Shown here: piece by piece, positions 37,555-48,900 of the stretch | How the letters are laid out: each line of letters begins with the position of its first letter | Position numbering within the stretch: the stretch's first letter is position 1 | Source of the DNA: Cloeon dipterum | Taxonomy: Eukaryota; Arthropoda; Insecta; Ephemeroptera; Baetidae | Length of the DNA stretch: 64,000 bases | Assembly (NCBI RefSeq): GCF_949628265.1 | Contig: NC_088787.1 | Span: 13,692,501-13,756,500, forward strand | Direction: 5' to 3' | The notes under the pieces: model-generated | Database searches by the model: none | The model's input: only the letters and a program-made list of their open reading frames with translations | What the model was told of the DNA's origin: nothing | Made by a program: the position numbers and the translations under genes

Positions 37555-37616
37555 TTTATTGTTAATTTATAAAATGTTTAACAACAGTTCCTAATCATTT
37601 GCACAAAACAAATAAA
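37555..37616. terminator. Overlapping convergent poly(A) signals of NADSYN1 and DHCR7
   Basis: AATAAA on plus at 37611-37616 (140 bp after the NADSYN1 stop) and AATAAA on minus at 37555-37560 (about 90 bp after the DHCR7 stop). Each signal lies beyond the other, so the two 3' UTRs must overlap. Confidence 0.65.
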
Positions 37617-37650
37617 GTCACAAATAACCAAAGAAACGTGTTTTAAACGG

Positions 37651-39153
37651 TTAAAATAATCCTGGGATTAGTCTGTAAGGAACTAAGTTACAGTATTTAT
37701 TCCAAAACTGTCCATATTTTTTCGAACATTTTTCCTCGTCTCTCAAAATTCTGTGAGGAATGAGAGCTGCTATAAAGTAGAAATAAAATAGCGGCATGAA
37801 CCAACTTGTGCCGAATGCCGCGGTAACGCACAAAGTGAAACAGCAAATCAGCTCACACGTGTAATTTAAATGGCGCGCTTTCCCCCAGAAGCCAGAGGTC
37901 AAGAGGGCAGACTTGACCTGCTGTCCTTGATCATTTAGGTATTGCACTTCAAGGAACTCGACTTGTTTCCCCCACATTTTGTACGGTTTGGCTTTCCGTT
38001 TGACGTAATTTTGCCTCCAAGCTACAAATACTTCCTTTTCCTTATCGATCTGGTACTCAATGACCGTAGCCGTAAGCCCTGTTATAAAAATAAGAGCTGC
38101 TCCGAATGCGGACAAAGTCGACTGGTATCTGACCATGTACATCTGGCTGAGAGGAAAAAGGGCTGGGATCCAGACCGAGCCTCCCCAACAGAGGTAGTAG
38201 CCGGCACGGTCGTAGGTGATGTCCAGAGTGGTGTAATAACCGTTCTCCCACCTAGATAGATTCCTGGATTAATATTTCCATGGCTTTGGAAACTGGAATA
38301 TTACCAAAAGAATTTGGCAATATAGATAGTCTGCAGTGCGAGAGAAACGACTTCCGGTGCTTGCTTTGGACCAACGAAGAAGGCGGCGAGGATGAGAACT
38401 TGCCACAAACTCATGCCCAGCCTGCTCACCGTCAGTTGCTTGGCATCGCACCCTAAAAATTTAGGGTGCAACTCACACCCTCTGTAGAAATCGTAGACGA
38501 ATGATGCTCCCTGTTGCACTTTGCCCTGAGTAGAAGGTCGCGTTAATTCTTTTGTTTTTGTAAAAAGGACCTCATACCTTAATTATTCGACCCGAAATGC
38601 ACAGCCAAACGCAGAGAAGTAGGGCAACTATGCTCAAGCAAGCTAATATTTCAGGAAAGTTGTCAACAATAATTGCGCTCAGCAACGGGTTCATGAACTG
38701 CGGAATATTGATTAATAAATTTGAACATAACGATATTCTTCAAACAATCAACCTGTAGAGCACAGAACAGGATGCAGGTTGCAACGTAAAATTGAAACCC
38801 ATTATCTTGATACTCTGGAATCTCTCCTTCAGGGGATACAGGGCCTTTGAATTTTTTGTCAGGAATCCACAGCCAAACAAATACCCACAAGAGATATGAG
38901 CATGTCTGCGGAAATTGCAATTTTCGTGAATTACACAAATCAATTCTGAAAGACATACGAGAATCCAAGCGTGAACACTTCCCAGCAATCGGGGACACTG
39001 CTCCAGATCCAAAGGGCAAGGGTTGTCACCCAGTAATGCAAGCCACTGAACTGCTGCGGTGAAAATCAGGACGAAAATAGGTGGTATCACATTGTACCTG
39101 AGACTTTTGTACCAGCCAGTTTCAAACAAAGATTTTTCCTGTGATTTAGCCAT
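37651..39153 (-). CDS. DHCR7: 7-dehydrocholesterol reductase-like sterol reductase
   Basis: ER membrane enzyme of the ERG4/ERG24 family that reduces the C7-C8 double bond of 7-dehydrosterols with NADPH. Exons (minus order): 38959-39153, 38753-38905, 38578-38697, 38305-38525, 37651-38251. Introns are 52-55 bp, all GT-AG and in phase. The product is 429 residues (human 475) with many hydrophobic spans. Landmarks: SYLLWVFVWLW, FVYDFYRGCELHP (the first family signature, diverged), FFWWENGYYTTLDI, LCWGGSVWIP, the second signature LLTSGFWGKARHLNY, and the conserved end HRILRDEEKCSKKYG and PYRLIPGLF. DHCR7 fits better than lamin B receptor/TM7SF2 because of the ending and the WGGSVWIP region. The start MAKSQEK was chosen; an in-frame ATG at 39243 exists, but a good acceptor (GTCGCAG) lies between, so an upstream non-coding exon is likely. 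Confidence 0.92.
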
Positions 39154-39243
39154 ATGGACAACAGATTTATGACCTTTGCTCGATTGTGCCGGATTGACTT
39201 CTGCGACATTAGTGAGTGTGATAAGATTAAGAAAATAAAACAT

Positions 39244-40065
39244 GTTTGAGTTATTTGGATGCAGATTAAATAATAAAAATGTTTTTTATTTTCTTTGATC
39301 ATTTTGACGATTACACTCAGCAAAGAGGCTGTAGCAATAAACGAGGATTGCTCTCAATTTTAGATAATACTTTGTTATAGTTTAATTTTTTTCAATACTT
39401 TCCAGTTTACAAAGGAACTCTGGGGTTAGCAGAAGATGCGCTTTTTAGTTCCATACATTTTTGTAAAAATTAAGTATGTATTATACTGAAAAGAGAACTA
39501 GATGAAAATACCTCACAGACTAACTTATTAAATTCGCTTTACAAACATTCAGTTGAAAATACGTAAATTCTTACATTATTTTTTAAGTATCTCATCAAAA
39601 ATACTTGCTTAAATGAGAGCTCACAATGTTAACAAGATTCTTATTATTTTTAACATCACATACAAATTCACAAAATTTGTGTTATTACCTTATTACTTTT
39701 GGAATCTGGCATTTAACTGCCATTTAAGTATATTTATACTCTCCGACAATTGAAAGATAATTCCAATCATATAAGCAAATAGTTTGCAATTTAAAGCGGA
39801 TTAAGTACATCCAGAAGTAAAGGAAAAATATCGAAACCAGGGTTATTGCGTCAGGTTAATTTTTGGCACTGCCAGGCGTGTAGTATGCAACACATAATCT
39901 CAGAAGGTTGATGAGAATTCTTAATAATCAGACAAAAGTCAAGCACTCTGATCGCGCGAGACAAGAGTGAGAATTAATATCCGTTTCCACAGTGACATTA
40001 ATGCTTGGTGTGGACTTTCACATAACAATATTTGGTAAGCTTGGATAAACTAGGAATTCACAATT
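39244..40065. other. Intergenic, DHCR7 5' side to OTUD7 3' side
   Basis: AT-rich, no supported gene; should hold the DHCR7 promoter and the OTUD7 3' UTR (both minus strand). No clear poly(A) signal was found for OTUD7. Confidence 0.6.
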
Positions 40066-43000
40066 TTAGATCCGCATCTCTTGGATATTCATGCTTCTCA
40101 GCAACAGGTGATTCTCTTTGTGACACTTTGAACAGTAGAAGTCTGTGTCAGGGCATCCAAAAAACTTGCAGTCGGGCGTTCGACAAGGCCGCGAACTGGC
40201 TGTATCCAGCATTTTGAACCCTGCGTAGTCCCTCCTGATGTTGGACGGCGAGCTGCTGCTTGAGGTGTTGTTCACCGGCACCACTGTCACGTGGCCCTGC
40301 GCCACGAAGTTGGTCTCCCAGTTGTTCTTTCTGCTGAGCGCAGGGCTGCCCGTATCATTGTAGAAGGTGGACTTGGACAGGTACAGCGTTTGGTCATTGT
40401 TACTCCCTGCTCTGCTCAGCGGAATTTTGGACGCCATTTGATACGCCTCGGCGTTGGACTCGGCGTAAAACTTGGACCGGCCGGTTCCATACTTGGCCTC
40501 GTTTGCCCTGCTCATGAGAGGAGAGTTGATGTGCTCTTTCTGCTTAGCGTAGCAGCCAGAGCAGAGGTAGCTGGTCATCGCCGTGCCATACAGATTGCAT
40601 CCCTGGTTGACGCACAGCGACGGACCCTCCAATTCGGCCAGGTCGCGCAATCGGTCATCGTCTTTGGCACGCCGCTCCTCTGCGTGTCGACACCTCAACT
40701 CGAGGTCTTTGTCGAATCTTATCCTAGCGGACTGGAGGTAATTGCGAACCATCTCCTCTTGGTACTCGTGTCGCTTTTCCGTGTGCAGGATCGCACACAA
40801 AATGTGGTCCTGACTCTGCTTTTGGCCCTCGTGTTCCTTCTTGCCGCTGGGGCCATGCTTCTTCTTAAGCGAGTTGTTGCGGGTCATTTTGGTGATGCTG
40901 CCAAAGTTCTTTTTGATGCGCTTGCTCATAGACTTGCCGATACTGCCAAACTGCTTTGCCACCGACTGCAGCTGCTTGGCGGCCTTGCTTTTGTAGACGC
41001 CACTGTCGGAGGAGCTGCTCATCTCATCACACTCGAGGTCGACTTCGGAGAGGCGCCGCTCGATTTCCTCTTCCTCCACTGGCGAAGAACCTTCGAGTTC
41101 CAACTCTCCGTTTTCTCCGCCATCTGAAGGTGTCAGGGGCACGGTGATGACGTCCAAGTACTCCCTCAACAGGCCCAGTCTGTCCTTTTGTGCAAGAGTA
41201 AAGCGGCTGGCTAAATTAGGGATGTGCTCGTCGCGGCCCCAGACAAATTGTTCGCCAGGATCGATACTGAACTGAATAGGAAGCAGCTCATGATCAGAGT
41301 CAGTCAGTGGAATCACAGCTGCAAAAATTCAATTTTTTAATTAGAAATTAGGAAACGTAGCAAATAACAAGCGAATTTCAAATGGTTATGTTCTGCGCAT
41401 GTCGATTAAGCGTGGCCAGCTAAAAAGTAAATTTTAAAGATAGAAAAATTACTGCCGCAATGTTCGCAGCTAAGCTAGAATCACTGGAAATTATTGCCTG
41501 CACTCATTCCTGACAATGAGCACGATCACAAAAAAGCCAAATTTTTCTCTTTAAATTAGAACTAATTTTAGTAATAGTTTTATTCTTTTAGCTACCTACG
41601 CTTAGCCAATTTTTTCTGGTGGTATTTTTTTAATTGTTTTTCTGTAAAAATGTTTAAAATTGCATCAATAAAATTGTTTTGCAGCTAACAAAAAATATAC
41701 ACAATCTTAAAAACGTTCTGATTTGGAAGCATAATAGTTGTCTTTTAGATAAAATTCAAAGAGTGGGTTCTTTACCTGGTGGTTGAGGTGCCTTATCAAC
41801 AAAAGATTCCTTTTCCATAACAACTAGAGCTGAGAAATGAGCTGCATCATAAGTCAAAACTAGCGGAGACCTGTGGCACTCCTGTGGAGGGCATTCTAAA
41901 GGGAGGTAGATGCCACCGAAAGGAATGGGAGCCAATGCTTCTCCATTAACATCCTGCAGATATTCAGTTCATGAGGCAAATTTACGATTTCCAGTTTTCA
42001 ACTAACCTTCAAGACAAGATCAGCTATCACAATGATTGGTCTCCTGAGGACATGGGCCAACGCAAGAACGTGAACCTCTTCCAGGCTTTCGTATACAGCA
42101 TTTTCAGAACAATCATCCCTGATAATTTCAAAATTAGCACCACATGGGTTGGAAAAAAGTACAAATGAATACCCTTGCTTTCCAAAAGCCGAATCAAAGG
42201 CCATGCTCCTTCTGCGCGAGGTGGTGCCCTTTCTGGGAGCTGTCGAAGCCATGTTCACGATGCTGTCCCACTCTTTCTTCCACTCCACTTCAGTGTACAC
42301 TAAGCCTGCCTGCTGGTTCAGTTGAGTCTGCTGCCACCTCCAACGCCTCCAAAGAGCTGCTTTGCAGTCGCTGTTGGTGAGGAAGTTGTACAGCGCCTTT
42401 CGCAGGGTGAGAAGACGATCATGGAAGCCCCACATTCCTAGGTGAAATATTTTAGGAAAATTGAATAACCTATTGCAAAATAGTGCGCTGGCGGCGTAAT
42501 TGGATAAAATGATTGCCGCTTTGAAGCTATGCAAGTGAAAAACGGACGGGGCACACGTGTATACCTAGTGATGCAGCATGGAGAAGGCAATTTCCATCGC
42601 CCGAGGTGGCCAGCGGCCATAGTCTCTGACAAGCTCCTGCATCCGCCCACCAATTCAATCTACCTGACTGTTCTAATGATGCTAAAGTTGACTTCTCAAT
42701 CAAGTCTTTTTCCAAGAAGGCTCGAAAATCATCTGAAATTTAAGAAAAATGAATAATCTATAACACAAGAAAAATAAGTTGGATATATAAGTGCATAAAT
42801 CACAAATTAAATGCAAAAACTTGAAAAAAATAAACCAATACCTGCGTATATTGTGAGATCTGGCAGTGTGAAGGTGTAAACAGGTGTTTCGATAAAGTAC
42901 TGGTTCAGATTCACCAAGGCATTGTTATCTCTGAAGTCAAGTGCGAATTCTGAACGAGCCTTTGACACCAAATTGACATTGTCTGTCGCTCTTGAGATTC

Positions 43001-44553
43001 CTCTTGTCAACTTTTTTCCTACAAGAGAAGACGTCGTTTAGAGCAAAGAAAATTTCCAGCAGCTAAAGAGCCATACCTTCAGTGAAGTCGACAGCTTCTG
43101 CTTTCTGCAAAACTGGACGGCTGGATGGAACAGATAGCGAGGCGGGCAGTGGTGGTACAGGCGGCGGTGGAGGAACGTGTGTGCTGCCGTTCAGGAGCAG
43201 AGGTCGCAAAGAGGTGGAGGTCGGCACCGTCTCATGGCCCATCATCAGAAAGTTGTACGATTTGACTGCCAGGTGAAGGTCCCAGTTCTCGGCTGTAAGA
43301 GACATTCATACATATTTTAATCCTGAACTAAAAGGCACAGTTAAATGTGAACGAATTTAGATTAAAAAGTAGGCTTGAAGTTATTGACCGCATTTAATTC
43401 AAATTTAAACGTCATAAATTGATATTATACATAATAAACGGTATTTTCTTTTACTTAGGGAATAATTGGAACCATGGATTAAAACAAAATAAATTAAATA
43501 ATATGAAAATAGAGCCACAACTAGATAAATGGGAACGAACCTATTAATCCGAAAAATATGTTGTATTTTTTCACTACAATTCGATAGTGTGTTTGATAAT
43601 AATAAATAACGACAATTTTCCAAATGAATAGCTCCCGTTGTTTATGGTGCACTACATCCATGCCTAGTTTCTTGAAAAGTGGTCTAACTAAAAAAAACAT
43701 GACATACATATATTTGGAATCTATTCAGCGAGACGAATCGAATGTTAAACGATTTATATAACTTTGATCGTGATTTTTTTTATAAAATTTCTAAGAGAAA
43801 GGTGCTCTGGAAAAATCGAATGCTAAAATGTAACGGCTTGTGGTAGCATTTTAAATTTTCTTAGTTATTTGGAATAAAATCAAGCTTCGTTTTGGCCATT
43901 TCAAATTTTTTCGGGCTGCATAACTTCCTGTTAAGTTTGAATCAACTTTTCAAACGGTTTTCCCGGGAAACTAGGACGAAAATTTTGTCAGTATACGCAA
44001 ACATTCCCGAATTTTAACACCTTTCCGAAATTGAAAAGATTTTTGAACTAGCACTCATAGCAGCTGAATTATGAAGCCAAACTCGTAAACCTTATGTAAT
44101 TCGTCAATATTTATTTATTTGTATTTACTATACTTTTTAAGTAAACCTCTAAAATTTACAATGTTGTTGCTGTCGATTTCTATGTTTAAATTAGAAAAAT
44201 GTCAATCTAGATAATATTTTCCGCTTGGCCTAATAGTTTTTACAGGCGTAGAGTTTTAAAAATTCGATTGTTCAAAAAACGCAACTAATGGAAAGTTTTC
44301 CTTTGGAATATTATCACCGTATTTTAAACTCTGTATAAAAGTAATAAGGAAAAAAATCATTTATTAGGTGTGTTCTCCTTGTGAGAAGTATAGACTGCAT
44401 ATAAAATAAAGTTCGTAAGATACTTCACTTAAACTTAGGAAAGTAGACTGATTGTTGTCCAATATTGGTTTTCTCACCTTGTAGGATGTTCCGGGCTACA
44501 CCTGGGTCTGCTCCTGTGTGAGCGCAAAACTCCGCCACCAGATTGTTCTCCAT
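40066..44553 (-). CDS. OTUD7: OTU deubiquitinase, Cezanne/OTUD7 type
   Basis: Cysteine protease that removes ubiquitin; vertebrate Cezanne prefers Lys11 chains and acts in the cell cycle and NF-kB control. Seven coding exons (minus order): 44478-44553, 43077-43292, 42842-43018, 42565-42732, 42007-42437, 41776-41953, 40066-41318. All are GT-AG and in phase, giving 832 residues. The N-terminus [18 protein letters not shown] is the UBA-like domain, completed by [13 protein letters not shown] Pro-rich linker follows. The OTU core has [12 protein letters not shown], the catalytic Cys in [60 protein letters not shown], and the catalytic His in AAHFSALV. The last exon adds a Ser/Lys-rich region and two A20-type zinc fingers, both C-x4-C-x11-C-x2-C (residues in [11 protein letters not shown] and [10 protein letters not shown]). 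The acceptor just upstream of the start implies a separate 5' UTR exon. Confidence 0.97.
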
Positions 44554-45705
44554 ACCCCATCTAAAACACAGCACCAAGCACATTTATTTCACCTTGCGCT
44601 CAATTATACCTGATTCGTGATTCTGAGCCTACAAAATCAATAAGTGTGATGGATGGATGGCCAACCGCACTCTCAGTAGCATATTGGAATTACTTTACCC
44701 TCCGACAACCGACATGCACCTGACCAAAAATAGAAGCTTTAAGGGAAACGAGTGTTATTTTCACTTTTTTCACTCTCAAATCGGACATTTTACGCGGCTC
44801 ACCGGGTGTGCAAAGATAAGCTTGCGCGACGCTTTGGATAAGGGACACACTCGGTGCGTCAGTCCAGCTTTTGGACGCAAAATTATTTCCATCTGACTGT
44901 ACAATGCGGAGTGAGGCCAAGCGTCCGCTATAAATAGGCTAGCACATTTTGGCGTCGCTCGTGATGAGATTTCACTCTTGATTGACCATCAAAATATACA
45001 CCGAGGACTAAATTTATGTGCGCTTCGCTCCCAAAGGCCATCAAAACGTTCGCCGTGTAATTCAATCGTCTCGGTCACATAGGACATTTCATTCGCGTTG
45101 CACACGCAGGAAAAAACAAGGTCTTACATCGCATGGCTACAAAGGGGAATTTTGAAGCTTTTGGCGGAAGCAAAAATAGGTCGGTCGTGACACACACTTA
45201 TAAGTAAGAGAAAAATAATGTGTTCAGAAGAGGAACAACGAAAGATTTAAATTTGCGACTTAATTCCCTAGATACCTTTTTACAATCCCACAGTAAAACG
45301 AGCCTGCTATGACTTTGGAACAAATTGAGTCACCTGTTTTTTTAGCTAATTTTTAAATCTCTACAGATTTTCTTGAAACTTTCAATCCATGAAAAGCCTA
45401 CTATGAGCAAAAAATTGCACTCCAACCTCCGCAACGAGCTGCACATCACAGTGTTTGTGGCGAAAACACAAACAGTCCGCCTGCACGCTGCGTGAACCTC
45501 TAAAATTAGACGACAATAGCCTCTGCAACAACGAGTGCTGCGAGACACGGCGTTGCTTAAATTTAATCGCAATATCGAGCTCACGTCGTGTACAGTCTGT
45601 GCATCAAGCAGACATTAATTAAGTGGGGAAATTGCCATGAAATCACGCAAAGGCAAAGAATGGCTCGACAACGACGGCAAATAATTTCGAGAGAGAGGGA
45701 CTCAC

Positions 45706-45990
45706 CTGTCCCAAACGTAGTTCCGCTGCTGCGTTTTCGTCGTCATCGTGTTTGCGCCGGCGAGACAAAAAGAACATCGATTCTGCGGCGACGACACCGT
45801 GACACCGACTGACTGCCGTGCTGAGGCAAATCAGTGGCCGACTAACAAAACTCCAAAGGGAGGGGCCCCCCTTTTGATCGCCACTTCCGAGGGGGAAGCG
45901 CATTCGCTTTTCTATTACACAAAACGGGCCCATTTCCGCCTCGCTTCCACCGCAACAAACACTAATGTAATAGCAACAAAAGAAACTGCG
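45706..45990 (-). other. OTUD7: Probable 5' non-coding exon of OTUD7
   Basis: The minus strand carries a strong donor, GGGACAG|GTGAGT, at 45706/45705, following CpG-rich sequence. The first OTUD7 coding exon begins a few bases after an acceptor (GTTTTAG), so it needs an upstream exon, and this is the best candidate. The 5' boundary given is only the extent of the CpG-rich stretch. Confidence 0.45.
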
Positions 45991-48900
45991 TCGTTGCATG
46001 ATTAATAATGGATGCAGCTCGATTCGATAGAAATGCAGAGCTGACGGAGAAGTCTTTTGTTTGCCAAGAATAGGAGGAAAGACAAACCACTAGCTGAAAC
46101 GAAACGTCCACTCTCCCGTCTTAGGTTTCTTAACAGGAAGTTCTTCCAATGCATATTTTTTCAAATCTACCTATCTTTTAAACGGAAGTAAATAATTAAC
46201 TGATGATAATGAGACTGTCAGCTAGTTAAATTTTTATTTCCTCGTAGCAAGAAGCAACTGATTAAAATATTAAATTTGAGATCGTAGAAATTTAGCGCAA
46301 ATAAAGCTTATTATCTTCATCCACAAGTCATTACTTTACTTTCTCAATAGCTAATAAAGTTTTTTGCCCCGCATAATAAGAGTGAGAGTAGTTTGTGCTT
46401 AATATCAACAAAGAAGCGCCTTACACAACAATTGTCGTGCAGCTGATTCTAGTTAAAACACAATTGCCGAGCAGTTTTTACGTGAGGAAATAGCACACCG
46501 CAATTTCAACCGACATAAGCGCTGATCAACAGCTTTTACAACAGAGGCAATAATATTTGACGCAAAAACGGAAACCATAAAAATGATCGTGCTGAATATT
46601 CGACGCTGAACGCTACACAATTATTGGACCTGTTTTAAAATCAGAGCAACATAATTAAAAACTCGGAAGAGTGATATCGACTTAACCTTCACTTGTCCGA
46701 GACTCTCAACCGCGAAATAATTCAATAATTGCGATTAATCACAAAATGCTGGTTATGCAACGTGCTCAGCACCAACGACACGCGGGGCATATAAACAGGA
46801 TCAAATTAGCTGAAGTGAAAAAAAATCAAACCCTCAACGAGAGACACAACCACTTCCTAGAAGGCCGCTATTTGCAACTGGCCCTTATTGCAAAAGTTTA
46901 TTACTGACAAGGAAATCAGCAAACGTTAAATTCGACCTTTCATAGCTTGCGGCGAGTTGTGTAGCTAAATCTCTGTTTGCTGACCCAAAGCAATTAAATT
47001 GCAGCTTTTAGGGTGGAATATTGACAAACTTACAAGACGAAGATGATGCGAGTGGGAGGGTGACGTATGCATAACGCAGTTTCTGTACTGATTTTAAATT
47101 GAATGTTGCATTGATTTCGCAATTTTTGTGTGTGAAGCCAAACAGGCTCGTGAAAAACTTACGTGCGCATCTGACTTTGAGCGAATGTAGGCTCATTAAG
47201 CTGAACTAACAAGAGAGTAGGCGATTCTTTCATTGAATCAGATAACTATATTTTGGAACTGGGGGAAAATATATATTTTTGGTGGGGTTTGAGGCGGGCA
47301 AATACCACGAACTCTTAATGCGCGAAGGGAATAAGGTTTGGTAAACACGCGAAATTCGAAAGCTGCATAAGTTTGTTCAGTCAGAATTTAGCAAGAGCGG
47401 GTGAAACAAAACACGAAGACGCATTACACCATTGCAAATAAGAAAGTAAACATTCCCACGCATGCGGCTATTGACAGAGCAAAGGTGAAATTGCACCAAG
47501 GCCAAGGATTTGACCGAGTGAACGAGCGAAACCATAGCCGCGAAAATCGAGATTAAGCCGCGCCAATTTCACGCTCCAGGGTGTCGTTCGACCCTGTTTG
47601 ACACGCGGCAATTAACTCAATTTCTGCTTCTTTGGGCACGAGAAAATTAGTCTTTTTTTAGAGATTATCAATTTGTAAATAAATGCTACCCGGCATTACG
47701 TTGTGCGTAATCAGTTTTTTCACAAAATAGAGTAACATCCAGCAATAAAAACGAATCGTATTTTTATCTAATCAGTGAACGGATATATGACGAAAGAAGT
47801 TAATGAACTTCTAAAAGTAATAGCTAATCTAAAAGGAGGAAAGTCAAGAGATTTAAAAGCTTAAATGCACTCAAATAGTTATAGATACGGTGCACTTAAT
47901 CAATAGGCGAGGTTAAAAAATGATTTAAAAATATCTTTTGATTTATTGAGCTATTTCTACTGATATGAAAGCGGATAGCAAAAGGAGGAAAGGAGAAACA
48001 AATTAAAATTGTTTAGCAAAATGTGCAAGGTAAATTAACGTTTATATTTCTACCAAAATATGCAGAACTGAAAAATAGTAATAATCAAATAATAATCAAA
48101 AGGAATCCTGGAATTTAACGTTAGAGAAGAAAATCGTGCTTTTATTGGACTAGTTAACCCTTTCAGAGGTTTCCCCTTCCAATTTCCTGCTTAAATACAG
48201 GTAAAGCTGGACTAACCCACAACCCACCGAGAGACCAACTCCCTATAATATTGCCTTGCTTACAGTTGCAGTTAGCAATAAATTTGTGGCAATTAACTCT
48301 GGCGTTAATTTAAATCCAACTTCGTTTTGTAAACCAGAAAACGTAAATGTATGGTTGCATTTAAGATTTTTATCTAAATACTTTTCGAGGTGAAATTTCA
48401 ATCCGTGACGCGCAAAAGTATTTCTGAGTCACTGCTCGATTGAATCATTGAATGGGTCTTAACTGCAGTGCACTCCAGACCAGCTCAAGTAGTAGCCGCG
48501 CGCGTCGATTCCATAAAAAGCACACGTGCACGTAGGCTGCAATCGTGCATCTCTGCGACGGGCTAACAGTAAAAAGAGTAATTACTCTTTTGGCTTGGTA
48601 TCAACGAGTGCGGCAATTTTTCGCCTGCGAGGCCCATCTCCACCCAATTCGTCGCCGCTTTGGCAGCGCACAATAGGCCTGAATCGTGTGCCGAACCAAC
48701 ACAACGAGCGAGTGAGCGAGACCTCATGTAGTGCCCGTAATTAATTCTTCTGGGAGCTCCTCTCGTGACCCACTTTCCTCGCCGTGCATCCAGCAGTGTA
48801 CAGCACCGACCGACTATGCATGTGAACGAACGTGTATGTGTGTGTGTGTGTGTGTGTGAGTGCATGTATGAGCTGGATGGTAACACCTTGACGCCAAAAC

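Noticed and set aside
40291-41127. 278-residue plus-strand ORF opposite the OTUD7 last exon
   Set aside because: It is antisense to a clearly coding exon with A20 fingers and has no recognisable domain; it is open only because of GC-rich codons on the other strand.
44926-44940. TATAAATAG as the OTUD7 TATA box
   Set aside because: It lies between the first coding exon and the probable 5' exon at 45.7 kb, so it is more likely intronic; its plus orientation also does not suit a minus-strand gene.
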